Origin: Zea mays
Lineage: Eukaryota; Streptophyta; Magnoliopsida; Poales; Poaceae
Assembly: GCF_902167145.1 (NCBI RefSeq)
Contig: NC_050104.1
Coordinates: forward strand, 9,508,001-9,572,000
Length of the DNA stretch: 64,000 nucleotides
Direction: 5' to 3'
Shown here: positions 1-9,589 of the stretch, piece by piece
Layout of the letters: each line of letters opens with the position of its first letter
How positions within the stretch are numbered: the stretch's first letter is position 1
The notes under the pieces: generated by a model
What the model was told of the DNA's origin: nothing
Database searches by the model: none
The model's input: only the letters and a program-made list of their open reading frames with translations
Program-made: the position numbers and the translations under genes

Positions 1-275
1 GAGCCGGAGGTAGATGTCGATGAAGTGTCGGTCTCGTAGTAGACCACCTTCCTCATCCTCTTGTGCTTGTCCCCACTCCGATGCGGCTTGTGAGAAGAAG
101 ATTTTTCCTTCTTCTCCTTGTGGTGAGAAGAGGAAGATCTTTTCTCCTTCCGCTTGGAGGAGTTCTTCTTCTTCTCCCTTTTCTTGGTGCGGGACTCTTC
201 CGATGAGGTGCTCCCTTGGCTTGTAGTGGGCTTGTCGCCGGTCTCCATCTCCTTCTTGGCGTGATCTCCCGACAT
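1..275 (-). CDS. Copia gag N-terminus, partial (element A)
   Basis: An ATG at 275-273 opens 91 codons without a stop to the window edge. The product is very rich in Lys, Ser and Glu, with runs of K and S, and reaches a V-V-Y-Y-E-T-D motif that is also present in the gag of the element at 49741 and, as V-Y-Y-D-D-S-D, in the Ji-like gag at 1649-4003. This is the basic N-terminal region in front of the UBN2-type gag domain of Sireviruses. Compared with the copy at 49741, which has two in-frame TAG stops in this stretch, this copy is open, so element A may be younger or better preserved. The rest of gag and all of pol lie outside the window. Confidence 0.75.
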   Translation of the reverse strand, partial: MSGDHAKKEMETGDKPTTSQGSTSSEESRTKKREKKKNSSKRKEKRSSSSHHKEKKEKSSSHKPHRSGDKHKRMRKVVYYETDTSSTSTSG

Positions 276-308
276 CACTTCGAGCGGTTAGGCTCTAATG
301 AAGCACCG

Positions 309-321
309 GGCTCTGATACCA
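309..321 (-). other. Primer binding site, element A (tRNA-iMet type)
   Basis: On the minus strand TGGTATCAGAGCC begins two bases after the LTR end. It is the plant initiator-tRNA-Met complement used by copia elements. Confidence 0.85.
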
Positions 322-323
322 AT

Positions 324-1651
324 TGATAGTCGCCTAGAGGGGGGGGGGTGAATAGGGCGAAACTGAAATTTACAAATATAAACACAACTACAAGCCGGGG
401 TTAGCGTTAGTAATAATAAATGAGTCCGCAAGAGAGGGCGCAAAACAAATCCCAAGCGAATAAGCAAATGAGACACGGAGATTTGTTTTACCGAGGTTCG
501 GTTCTTTCAAACCTACTCCCCGTTGAGGAGGCCACAAAGGCCGGGTCTCTTTCAACCCTTCCCTCTCTCAAACGGTCCCTCGGACCGAGTGAGCTTCTCT
601 TCTCTAATCAAAGCCGGGAACAAAACTTCCCCGCAAGGGCCACCACACAATTGGTGCCTCTTGCCTTGATTACAATGGAGTTGTGATCTCAAGAACAAGT
701 GAGAAAGAAAAGAAGCAATCCAAGCGCAAGAGCTCAAATGAACACGGCAAATCACTCTCTCTAGTCACTAGAGTTTTGTGTGGAGTTGGAGAGGATTTGA
801 TCTCTTTGAATGTGTCTAGAATTGAATGCCTAGAGCTCTTGTAGTAGTTGAGAAGTGGAAAACTTGGATGGCAATGAATGTGGGGTGGTTGGGGTATTTA
901 TAGCCCCAACCACCAAAAGTGACCGTTGGCTGGAGGCGTCTGCTCGATGGCGCACCGGACAGTCCGGTGCACACCGGACAGTCCGGTGCCCCTGCCACGT
1001 CATCACTGCCGTTGGATTCTAGCCGTTGGAGCTTCTGACTTGTGGGCCCGCCTGGGTGTCCGGTGCACACCGGACATGTACTGTTTGATGTCCGGTGCAC
1101 CGGCATGGGCGATTCTGACTTCTGCGCGCGCTGCGCGCGCATTTAATGCACCGCAGGGAGCCGTTGGCGCCGCAGGGAGCCGTTGCTCCGCTGGCACACC
1201 GGACAGTCCGGTGCACACCGGACAGTCCGGTGAATTATAGCGGAGCGGCTGCCGCGCGAACCCGAGGCTGGCGAGTTCAGGAGGCCGAGCTTCCTTGGAG
1301 CACCGGACATGTCCGGTGCACACCGGACAGTCCGGTGAATTATAGCGCGCCGGCTTCCGAGAATTCCCGAGGGCGAAGAGTTTGAGTCTGAGTCCCCTGG
1401 TGCACCGGACAGGTACTGTTCACTGTCCGGTGGCACACCGGACAGTCCGGTGCGCCAGACCAGGGGTGCCCTCGGTTGCCCCTTTGCTCCTTTATTGAAT
1501 CCAAAACTTGGTCTTTTTATTGGCTGAGTGTGAGCCTTTTACACCTGTATAATCTATACACTTGGGTAAACTAGTTAGTCCAAAGATTTGTGTTGGGCAA
1601 TTCAACCACCAAAATTATATAGGAACTAGGTGTAAGCCTAATCCCCTTTCA
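324..1651 (-). repeat. 5' LTR of Opie-like element A (1328 bp)
   Basis: Minus-strand ends are TGAAAG and CTATCA. The LTR contains four clusters of the palindrome CACCGGACAGTCCGGTG (about 947-990, 1195-1234, 1303-1340 and 1400-1452), a G/C homopolymer near the PBS (about 340-350) and a TATA box. Repeated GGAC-GTCC palindromes in Sirevirus LTRs are known from the literature. The LTR matches that at 48415-49692 over most of its length. Confidence 0.9.
895..902 (-). promoter_or_regulatory. LTR TATA box, element A
   Basis: TATAAATA on the minus strand within a short inverted GGTTGGGG/CCCCAACC context. The same arrangement is found at 49122-49129. Confidence 0.6.
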
Positions 1652-4003
1652 GTTAGTCATAATTTCCTTAGGGACCCAAATGCAAGTTTTATCACCCTTG
1701 CATTTTGCCCCTAACTTCCTAGCAATTACCTTTCTATTCTTTCTACAAATTGCAAAGGAAGCATTCAAAGCATGATATATTGTAGAAGGTTCATTTAATT
1801 TCCTAGGAGCATTAACAACATTTCTTCTAGGCATATTATGAACAGCATTTCTCCTACCAACATTTCTATCATGCACATAAGAAGAGCTAGAAGCAAACAT
1901 GGCATGAGAATCAAAGGCATTATATGCATTACAACTCCTATAAGCATTTCTAGGTTGTCTTCTATCATAGTACATAAAGGCATGGTTCTTTTGCACACTA
2001 CTAGCCATAGGGGCCTTCCTTTTCTCCTTGGCGGAGATGGGAGCCTTATGGCTTGTCAAGTTCTTGGCTTCCCTTTTGTAGCCAAGTCCATCCTTAATTG
2101 AGGGATGTCTACCAATCGTATAGGCATCCCTTGCAAATTTTAATTTATCAAATTCGCTTTTGCTAGTCTTAAGTTGGGCATTAAGACTAGCCACTTCATC
2201 ATTCAATTTAGAAATTGAAACTAGGTGTTCACTACAAGCATCAACATTAAAATCTTTACACCTAGTGCAAACCATAACATGTTCTACACAAGAGTTAGAT
2301 TTACTAGCCACTTCTAGTTTAGCATTTAAATCATTATTAACACCTTTTAAAGTAGCAATGGTTTCATGACAAGAAGATAATTCACTAGAAAGCACTTCAT
2401 TTCTTTTAATTTCTAGAGCAAGAGAATTTTGTGCACTAACAAATTTATCATGCTCCTCATATAAAAGATCCTCTTGTTTTTCTAGTAATCTATTCTTATC
2501 ATTCAAAGCATCAATCAACTCATTAATTTTATCTATCTTAGATCTATCTAAGCCCTTGAACAAGCATGAATAATCTATGTCATCATCATCACTAGACTCA
2601 TCATCACTGGAAGAATCATAAGTGACATTGTTTTGATTACATACCTTCTTCTCCCTTGCCATAAGGCATGTGTGACGCTTGTTGGGGAAGAGAGATGACT
2701 TGTTGAAGGCAGTGGCGGCGAGTCCTTCATTGTCGGAGTCGGAGGAGGAGCAATCCGAATCCCACTCCTTTCCGATATGTGCCTCGCCCTTGGCCTTCTT
2801 GTAATGCTTCTTCTTTTCCCTCTTGCTCCCGTGTTCCTGGTCACTATCATTGTCGGGACAGTTAGCAATAAAATGACCAAGCTTACCGCATTTGAAGCAT
2901 GATCGCTTTCCCTTGGTCTTAGTCTTGCTTGGCTGTCCCTTGCGACCCTTTAGCGCCGTCTTGAATCTTTTGATGATGAGGGCCATCTCTTCATCATTAA
3001 GACCGGCCGCCTCAATTTGCGCCACCTTGCTGGGTAGCGCCTCCTTGCTCCTTGTTGCCTTGAGAGCAATGGGTTGAGGCTCATGGATTGGGCCATTCAA
3101 CGCGTCGTCCACGTACCTTGCTTCTTTGATCATCATTCGCCCGCTTACAAATTTTCCAAGAATTTCTTCGGGCGACATCTTGATGTACCTAGGATTTTCA
3201 CGAATATTGTTTACCAAGTGAGGATCAAGAACGGTAAATGACCTTAGCATTAGGCGGACGACGTCGTGATCCGTCCATCGCGTGCTTCCGTAGCTCCTTA
3301 TTTTGTTGATAAGGATCTTGAGCCGGTTGTATGTTTGTGTCGGCTCCTCGCCCCTTATCATCGCGAATCGTCCGAGCTCGCCCTCCACCAACTCCATCTT
3401 GGTGAGTAAGGTGACATCATTCCCCTCATGAGAGATCTTGAGGGTGTCCCAAATCTGCTTGGCATTGTCCAAGCCGCTCACCTTGTGATACTCGTCCCTG
3501 CACAAAGAGGCTAGCAACACAGTAGTAGCTTGTGCATTTTTATGGATCTGTTCATTAATAAACGAAGGGCTATCTGAGCTATCAAATTTCATTCCACTTT
3601 CCACAATCTCCCAAATGCTTGGATGGAGAGAAAATAGATGAGTACGCATTTTGTGACTCCAAAATCCGTAGTCCTCTCCATCAAAGTGAGGAGGCTTGCC
3701 AAGTGGAATGGGGAGCAAATGAGCATTTGAGCTATGCGGAATGCGCGAATAATCAAAAGAAAAGTTTGAGTTAACCGTCTTTTGTTTATCATAGTCGTTG
3801 TCGTCGTTGTCCTTTTGGGAAGAGGAAGATTCGTCGCTGTCGTCGTAGTAGACGATCTCCTTGATGCGCCTTGTCTTCTTCTTCTTCCCTTCCTTCCGTC
3901 TATGGCCCGAGCCGGTGTCGGTAGGCTTGTCATCTTTGGGCTCATTGACGAAGGACTCCTTCTCCTTATCGTTGATCACGATTCCCTTCCCCTTAGGATC
4001 CAT
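1649..4003 (-). CDS. gag: Copia gag polyprotein, 784 aa, open (element B)
   Basis: This is the structural capsid/nucleocapsid protein of a Sirevirus. The frame is open for 784 codons with no stop or shift, unusual in this window. In order it has a basic Lys/Asp/Ser-rich N-terminus (about residues 1-80), the UBN2-type gag domain (about 95-320), a CCHC zinc knuckle C-F-K-C-G-x3-H-x4-C near residues 370-385 (plus coordinates about 2858-2900), acidic Ser/Asp tracts, and a coiled-coil-prone C-terminal half rich in Leu, Glu, Lys and Asn. The stop codon is not native: TGA at 1651-1649 is the first three bases of the LTR of element A, which inserted at this point. ATG at 4003 follows the PBS by about 35 bases and begins the usual Ji leader M-D-P-K. 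Pol is absent downstream, so the copy cannot move by itself, though the gag could be made. Confidence 0.9.
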   Translation of the reverse strand: MDPKGKGIVINDKEKESFVNEPKDDKPTDTGSGHRRKEGKKKKTRRIKEIVYYDDSDESSSSQKDNDDNDYDKQKTVNSNFSFDYSRIPHSSNAHLLPIPLGKPPHFDGEDYGFWSHKMRTHLFSLHPSIWEIVESGMKFDSSDSPSFINEQIHKNAQATTVLLASLCRDEYHKVSGLDNAKQIWDTLKISHEGNDVTLLTKMELVEGELGRFAMIRGEEPTQTYNRLKILINKIRSYGSTRWTDHDVVRLMLRSFTVLDPHLVNNIRENPRYIKMSPEEILGKFVSGRMMIKEARYVDDALNGPIHEPQPIALKATRSKEALPSKVAQIEAAGLNDEEMALIIKRFKTALKGRKGQPSKTKTKGKRSCFKCGKLGHFIANCPDNDSDQEHGSKREKKKHYKKAKGEAHIGKEWDSDCSSSDSDNEGLAATAFNKSSLFPNKRHTCLMAREKKVCNQNNVTYDSSSDDESSDDDDIDYSCLFKGLDRSKIDKINELIDALNDKNRLLEKQEDLLYEEHDKFVSAQNSLALEIKRNEVLSSELSSCHETIATLKGVNNDLNAKLEVASKSNSCVEHVMVCTRCKDFNVDACSEHLVSISKLNDEVASLNAQLKTSKSEFDKLKFARDAYTIGRHPSIKDGLGYKREAKNLTSHKAPISAKEKRKAPMASSVQKNHAFMYYDRRQPRNAYRSCNAYNAFDSHAMFASSSSYVHDRNVGRRNAVHNMPRRNVVNAPRKLNEPSTIYHALNASFAICRKNRKVIARKLGAKCKGDKTCIWVPKEIMTN

Positions 4004-4038
4004 CTCTTCGGGCGGTTAGTCCCTTTCTTGAAGAGAAC

Positions 4039-4051
4039 GGCTCTGATACCA
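4039..4051 (-). other. Primer binding site, element B (tRNA-iMet type)
   Basis: TGGTATCAGAGCC on the minus strand, two bases after the LTR end at 4054. Confidence 0.85.
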
Positions 4052-4053
4052 AT

Positions 4054-5281
4054 TGAGAGCACCTAGAGCGGGGGGGGGGGGGGTGAATAGGTGATCCTGT
4101 AGAGACTTAAACTTATAGCCACAAAAACTTGTTAAGTGTTAGCACAATGATTGCCAAGTGGCTAGAAAGGAGTCTCAGCAAAACACAATACCACAAGAGA
4201 TCAAACACAGAGATAACACAGTGGTTTATCCCGTGGTTCGGCCAAGACCAACGCATGCCTACTCCACGTTGTGGCATCCCAACGGACGAGGGTTGCAATC
4301 AACCCCTCTCAAGCGGTCCAAAGACCAACTTGAATACCACGGTGTTTTGCTTTGCCTTTCAATATCCCGTTTGCGAGGAATCTCCACAACTTGGAGCCTC
4401 TCGCCCTTACACTTAAGATTCACAAAGAAATACGGAGTAAGGGAGAAACTAGCAACGCACACAAGACTCAAAATCAGAGCAACAGCATGCACACAAGTCG
4501 CAACAAGAGCTCGCAACACAACTCAACAAGAGCTCTAGATGCTATCACAATGAACCAAATGCGCGAGATCGATGTCTTGGTGCTTAGGAATGTTGTAGGA
4601 ATGCTTGGTATGCTCCTCCATGCGCCTAGGGGTCCCTTTTATAGCCCCAAGGCAGCTAGGAGCCGTTGAGAGCAATTCTGGAAGGCTGATCTTGCCTTCT
4701 GTCATCGGGCGCACCGGACAGTCCGGTGCACACCGGACACTGTCCGGTGCCCGATTTCTTTCCTTAAACGGCACAGTCGACCGTTGCAGATCTGGGAGCC
4801 GTTGGCGCACCGGACAGTCCGGTGCACACCGGACAGTCCGGTGCCCCCTTCCGACCGTTGGCTCGGCCACGTGTCCCGCGCAGATCGCGCGGCCGACCGT
4901 TGGCCCGGCCGACCGTTGGCTCACCGGACAGTCCGGTGCACACCGGACAGTCCGGTGAATTTTAGCCGTACGCCGTCGGTGAATTCCCGAGAGCGACCAC
5001 TTCGCTCAAGGCACCCTGGCGCACCGGACAGTCCGGTGCTCCAGACCGAAACAGCCTCTTGGCTGAACACAGCCAACTCCCCTCTTCTCTTCTTCTTCCT
5101 GTTTCTGATACTTAGACAAGTATATTAGTACACAAAACCAATGTACTAAGATATAGAAGCATACCTTTGCTCTTGATTTGCACTTTGTCCATTCATGGGC
5201 ATAGATTCACATTTAAGCACTTGTGTTGGCACTCAATCACCAAAATACTTAGAAATGGCCCAAGGGCACATTTCCCTTTCA
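4054..5281 (-). repeat. 5' LTR of Ji-like element B (1228 bp)
   Basis: Minus-strand ends TGAAAG and CTCTCA. It carries CACCGGACAGTCCGGTG palindromes near 4708-4750, 4807-4843, 4921-4960 and 5021-5040, and a run of 14 G/C (about 4070-4083) near the PBS. It is related to the solo LTR at 5995-7322. Confidence 0.9.
4637..4643 (-). promoter_or_regulatory. LTR TATA box, element B
   Basis: TATAAAA on the minus strand in the context GGGGCTATAAAAGGG. The solo LTR has the same box at 6644-6650. Confidence 0.6.
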
Positions 5282-5749
5282 ATATCTTGAATCCCACCCT
5301 GATCAGGCGAGGAACCCACTCGAGTGGTTTTCTTTCGGTTCGCCTGCCCCCTCTGCTTCTCCATCATGCTCGACCCCAGGCTTAGTGCCTCAGGTTTTAT
5401 CTAGGGCGTGTGCTTTCTGGGTAGATGATTTCCCTGCCTCCTTACTGTCGGGTGGCCCTGGCAGCCGGTGGTCCTCCTCCTGTGTGCTCTCCCTGATCGG
5501 TGGGCCCTAGGGGCCCGAGGATCTTTTCAGCGACACAAAGCTTGACTTTTGCCAAAGATTTTAAACATTAGTATGATATAGATTATGAAGACACATTTAT
5601 TTTGATAATTAAGTCAACCATTATCAAAGTTGTACTATCAATTTTTGTCACATAGGGTTGGACGTTACAACAACTAGACGTGCAAAACACTTTACTTCAT
5701 GAAACTAGACGTGAAAATAAACAACATTTTGAATGATGTTTCAATAAAA
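5282..5749. other. Unassigned segment between Ji-like LTR and CACTA end
   Basis: The first 240 bases are GC-rich with no convincing frame or known motif; 5530-5749 is AT-rich and may be the interior of the CACTA element whose end follows. Confidence 0.4.
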
Positions 5750-5994
5750 CTTCCAAGAGGCTAACTTCTAAGAGTCTCCTAAAACAGTCAATAGTTATGG
5801 TGCTAACGATGTTAGCCCTCGCTAACTTCCGATGGACCAACAATCGTCGGAAGTTAGTCTAACTTATGACTGTCTCTTTCTGAGAGCATAACTTCCGATG
5901 AAATCCTCTAACTTCCAAGAGATTCTTTAACTTCTAGCCATTTTTACTTAACTACCGAGAGTTTAGGCTCTAGAAAGTTAAGTAGTTTAATTTC

Positions 5995-7322
5995 TGAAAG
6001 GGAAATGTGCCCTTGGACCATTTTTATAAATGTTTTGGTGATTAGATGCTTAACACATATTGTTTTGTGCTAAGTGTCAAATAGATGCAAATGAAATCAA
6101 GGTATGATTCTAGACTTACTAAATTTTTTTGGTACTAACATATTCTACTTAGTGCTAGGAACCTTGTCAAATCAAAAGAGATTGGATTGGAGAAGTTTGG
6201 CTACGCCCAGCCAAACTTGCACCAGCCTGCGGTGCACCGGATAGTGTCTGGTGCTCAGGCTGGCGCCCTCGGCGAACAGGCCGCTCTCGGAAAAAACTCA
6301 GTGTGTCGCGGCTATAATTCACCAAACTGTCCGGTGAACCAGCCCCGCCCATGGCCAACGGTCGACTTCACCATAGAGCCAACAGTCTACTTTGCCACAA
6401 ACGTCACAAACGATCAGAAGGTCATAAATGGTTAGAAAAACTCAGCGACGGTCAGAAGGTCGCACCGGACTGTCCAGTGTTCCACTGGACTGTCCGGTGC
6501 GCCACAGGGGCGATGGCTGCAATGGTCGATTTTGCCAGAAAAGGAAGGAAATTGCGCACTGTTTACTGTCTGGTGCGCCCACAGACAGAAGGCAACCAAA
6601 GCCTTCCAAATAGAGTTTAAACGGCTCCTAACTGCCTTGGGGCTATAAAAGAGATCCCTAGGTGCATGGAACAACACACCAAGCACCCATTGAACATCCT
6701 AAGACGCCGAGACTTCGCATACATGCATCCAGTTCATTGTGATTGAGATTCAAGCACTTCTTTGAGTTGTAACTCCGTTGTGACGATTTCGTGTGCTCGT
6801 TCTTGTCTTGTGTGCGTGTTGCTGCATCTCTCGCTCTTGTGTGTATTGCTATTTCCCCCTTACTCTTGTGCTCATTCGAGATCACCTGTGTAAGCCGTGA
6901 GAGACTCCAAAGTGTGGAGATTCCTCACAACGGGATATACTTGAGATAAAGAGAACCGTGGTATTCAAGTTGATCTTTGGATCACTTGAAAGGGGTTGAG
7001 TGCAACCCTCGTCCGTTGGGACGCCACAACGTGGAGTAAGCAAGTTTTCTACTTGACCGAACCACGGGATAAAAATCGATGTGTCACTTATTCTTATTCT
7101 TGTGCGATTTTCTCTATCTCCATTCACTTCACTTGCATAATTGCTCTAGGTTCAATACTCATCTTGTGAAGAGCAATTAAGTGAAGAAGTTTACTCCGCT
7201 TGTACTCCTCTCTCGAACTTGGCCTTAGCTTTCACTAATCTAATATCAGTCCAAGTTTGTTTTGTGAAGCTGTTTTTTTACAGGATCACCTATTCACCCC
7301 CCTCTAGGTGCACTCACTCTTA
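5995..7322 (+). repeat. Solo LTR, Ji-like Sirevirus
   Basis: It begins TGAAAGGGAAATGTGCCC like the LTR of element B and ends near CTATTCACCCCCCTCTAGGTGC, the usual Sirevirus 3' end, but no PBS, gag or second LTR follows. Ending at 7322 gives flanks ATTTC (5990-5994) and GTTTC (7323-7327), a 4/5 match; ending at 7316 gives no duplication. Diverged CACCGGA/TCCGGTG palindromes and a TATA box are present. A solo LTR arises by recombination between the two LTRs of an element. Confidence 0.75.
6644..6650 (+). promoter_or_regulatory. LTR TATA box, solo Ji-like LTR
   Basis: TATAAAA in the context GGGGCTATAAAAGAG, the same context as the LTR of element B. Confidence 0.55.
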
Positions 7323-7335
7323 GTTTCATGTAGTG

Positions 7336-7450
7336 CAATTTGAAAAGTTGTGACTAAGGATGGCTATTAAGATATATGTCTACAATAATATCTTTTTTGT
7401 ACTATAGATTTTGTAATAGGCTGAATCGTACATCAATTTTATCACAATTT
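7336..7450. repeat. Dispersed direct repeat, copy 1
   Basis: About 115 bp starting CAATTTGA and containing AAGGATGGCTATTAAGAT and CGTACATCAA. A second diverged copy in the same orientation lies at 7784-7907. Confidence 0.65.
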
Positions 7451-7783
7451 GTATCGAGATCAAGTACTAAAGTAGGGTACACGACTTTGACCAATGACAC
7501 GATAGAGATCATGTGGATTCAGATACTATTGAAGGAGGTAAAGTTCGAAAGTCCAATGATAATACGCCTGTAGTGTGATAATATGATAGCAAAATACGTC
7601 TTACAATCCTATATTCCATGCTAGAACTAAATAAAATACAGGTTCATTATTATTTTACGAGAGAAAGGGTTACAAAAAAAAAACATCTTCAGATTGGTTT
7701 TGTATATCCACTAAAGATCAGGGTATGGATGCCTCCACTAAAACTCTTCTGGTGCATAAGCTAGAAAGCTTTAAGTACAATCT

Positions 7784-7907
7784 CAATTTGAGAGATTATG
7801 ATTAAGGATGTCTATTAAGATACATGTCTACAACAATCTAGCTCTTTTTTTTTGTACTACAGATTATCTGACAGGCTAAACCGTACATCAACTTTATAAT
7901 AATCCGT
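7784..7907. repeat. Dispersed direct repeat, copy 2
   Basis: Second copy of the repeat at 7336-7450, sharing AAGGATG-CTATTAAGAT-CATGTCTACAA and CCGTACATCAA. About 330 bp separates the copies; the arrangement would fit a small LTR pair or a local duplication. No PBS or PPT is evident. Confidence 0.6.
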
Positions 7908-7963
7908 GTTAACTTATAGGTCCTATAATTTAACATTTAAAAGTTTAACCATATATAATACTA

Positions 7964-8048
7964 CCTTCTCCTCCGTTCTCGAATATCTGTCGTCCGATAG
8001 TTCAACTTTGAACTAAAACGCGACAAATAAAAAAAGAACGGAGGAGCA
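7964..8048. mobile_element. Stowaway-like MITE (85 bp)
   Basis: Terminal inverted repeats share CTCCTCCGTTCT, and TA dinucleotides flank both ends (7962-7963, 8049-8050). The TIR resembles the Stowaway (Tc1/mariner) consensus CTCCCTCCGT. Confidence 0.7.
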
Positions 8049-8279
8049 TATAAATACAGAGACAGTACTGTATACTAGTCTAATACTCATGCTTTGCGAC
8101 GGTACCCGATGAGATATGATCTAGGACCGCGGGTTAATTTTGAAAAAATACAAGAGGTTCTTTATAAAAATATGACGTAGAACTACCGTTGAAACTGATG
8201 TTTTAATATAGTAGAGAAAAACTGTAACTCTTTAAGGTAGGTCTGATTTTTTTTTTTTGATAAAATTGTTAGTAACTCA

Positions 8280-8990
8280 CAGGGCAGCTCTCACTTCTCA
8301 CCCACCTGGGCTGCAGGTCCTCCTAGGCAATTTTCTATGGCGCCCGCGTGTGAGGCTCCGCCAGCGCAGACTCCCCCTATCATGCCATTTTGAGAGCTCC
8401 GCCTCCGCCCGCAACTAAACAATGCCGCGGACGGAGGGGAGGGTAGCGCGAGACGCGCTCCACGTCGCTCGGTTCTAGCTAGTCCTCGCGACCGGCCCCC
8501 AAAATCTTATTCTGCACCCCGGGCCGGAATCGCCCTCGCCGCACATCACGAGCTCCGTCCCCCCCGTACACACATGGGAGCAGAACCCCAACAGGCGAGA
8601 CCGCGAGACTCCGTGCGGCCGCCGGGCCGGGCGTCGCGATCGCGCCGTTGCGGATTATAGATTGCCAGATTGGTTTTTGCCGTTTGACGGCTTCGATATG
8701 TTTTGTTGTTCCGGTCGCCGTCGGTACCTAAAACGTGGCGTCACCGCGGATGGGAGACCGAACAGAAAACTATGGATAGGATAGGATAGCGTCGGCGTCG
8801 CTGCCTGCCGCGCGTCCTGTATGAGCTTCAATTCTTTCTGCTCGGCTTTACGCCGGTTCAGGAGCTCTCTCTCTCTCTCTCTCTCATTTTTTTTCTTCTT
8901 CTCAACGTATAGGGGAGGCCGAAAGGGAGAAGAGTGTTGGTTTTGCACCTGGTATAGCCATAGGTAGGTACGTAAAAACTATAGGAAATT
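8280..8990. other. GC-rich, CpG-dense unassigned segment
   Basis: It differs from the AT-rich flanks by high GC and many CpG, with a CT microsatellite near its right end. Frames are short and show no recognised domain. It could be a relict promoter/5' UTR or an unrecognised repeat. Confidence 0.4.
8865..8885. repeat. (CT)n microsatellite
   Basis: About 10 uninterrupted CT units followed by a T-rich tract. CT runs are common in plant 5' UTRs, but no gene is attached here. Confidence 0.9.
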
Positions 8991-9263
8991 TCTGGAAGGC
9001 CGTGAGTAGAGTAACACTAACACCCCCGGCACAGCACATGCATGCAAAGCTTCTACAGAGTACCCAGCTGGGCATGTTACTGGCCGCTCGCTGGTTACAT
9101 TTGTGTCACCGCGAATACTGGAGGCTCGCTCGTCACCTTTTGACCACACCACACCATGGTAGATCATTGGCCCCTGGTAGTTTTTTTTTGTGTGGCGGTG
9201 TGTGTTGCTGCTATCTTGCAGTTCCAATGTGACCGCATTCTTTGTTCTGGAAAAAAACCAAAT

Positions 9264-9289
9264 CCCCCCCCCCCCCACCCCCCACCCCC
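9264..9289. repeat. C-homopolymer tract
   Basis: C13, then A, C6, A, C5; probably length-variable. Confidence 0.9.
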
Positions 9290-9297
9290 TACGCTAA

Positions 9298-9589
9298 GGA
9301 CTGTTTTGGTTTGCTGGCTAACTTGCCACAGTTTGCCACGCCTAATGTTACACAACTTTGACCAAGTTAAGTACGTGTTTGGTTTAAAGCCATAGTTGTG
9401 GCAAGATTTTTCTCCTGCTACGTAGGTCACACTCGTCAATGACCGATAAAAGTGTGGCAAGATTCTCTTAGGTGTGTTAAACTGTGGTGCAGAATTTGAT
9501 CGCCTAACCTTAGTCAAGTGTGGCATAAATTTGTGTGGCAAAAATTTGTGTGGCAACTTTTGGCACCGTAGATATAAAATCAAACAGCC
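9298..9589. mobile_element. MITE, Tourist/PIF-like, 292 bp
   Basis: The left end GG-CTGTTTTGGTTT and the inverted right end GGCTGTTTGATTT form an imperfect TIR. TAA precedes the left end (9295-9297); GTA follows the right end. The motif TGTGGCAA recurs inside on both halves. Confidence 0.5.

Larger units (their letters stand above)
1..1651 (-). mobile_element. Opie-like Sirevirus (Ty1/copia) element A, 5' part, runs off the left edge
   Basis: Seen: on the minus strand an LTR (1651 to 324), a two-base spacer, an iMet-type primer binding site (321 to 309) and the start of gag (275 to 1). The LTR and gag start match the plus-strand element at 48415, so both belong to one family. The element lies inside the Ji-like element B, between that element's gag and pol; the 5 bases next to the LTR (GTTAG, 1652-1656) should be one target duplication, the other being outside the window. 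Opie is my recognition of the LTR ends and gag N-terminus, not a search result. Confidence 0.85.
1652..5281 (-). mobile_element. Ji-like Sirevirus (Ty1/copia) element B, 5' half
   Basis: Minus-strand order is LTR (5281-4054), PBS (4051-4039), gag (4003-1649), then the inserted element A. Pol and the 3' LTR, if still present, lie beyond the left edge. The LTR begins TGAAAGGGAAATGTGCCC, which I recognise as the Ji type, as is the gag N-terminus MDPKGKG. Bases 5282-5286 (ATATC) would be one target duplication. Confidence 0.85.
5750..7335. mobile_element. CACTA-type transposon end, split by a solo LTR
   Basis: Bases 5750-5994 hold many degenerate copies, in both orientations, of an AACTTCC/GGAAGTT motif of the kind seen as CACTA subterminal repeats. 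After the LTR the sequence resumes for 13 bases and ends in TGTAGTG at 7335, which reads CACTACA inward on the minus strand. Joining across the LTR gives a terminus resembling the inverted copy of the CACTA end at 54399 (about 15 of 23 positions by eye), and the two share the subterminal motif. The other end is not identified. Confidence 0.6.

Noticed and set aside
3782..4066. Val/Leu-rich plus-strand frame opposite the Ji-like gag start
   Set aside because: Antisense shadow of the Asp/Lys-rich gag leader.
8979..9278. 99-codon minus-strand frame near the CpG-dense block
   Set aside because: Runs through the C-homopolymer and shows no motif or splice context.
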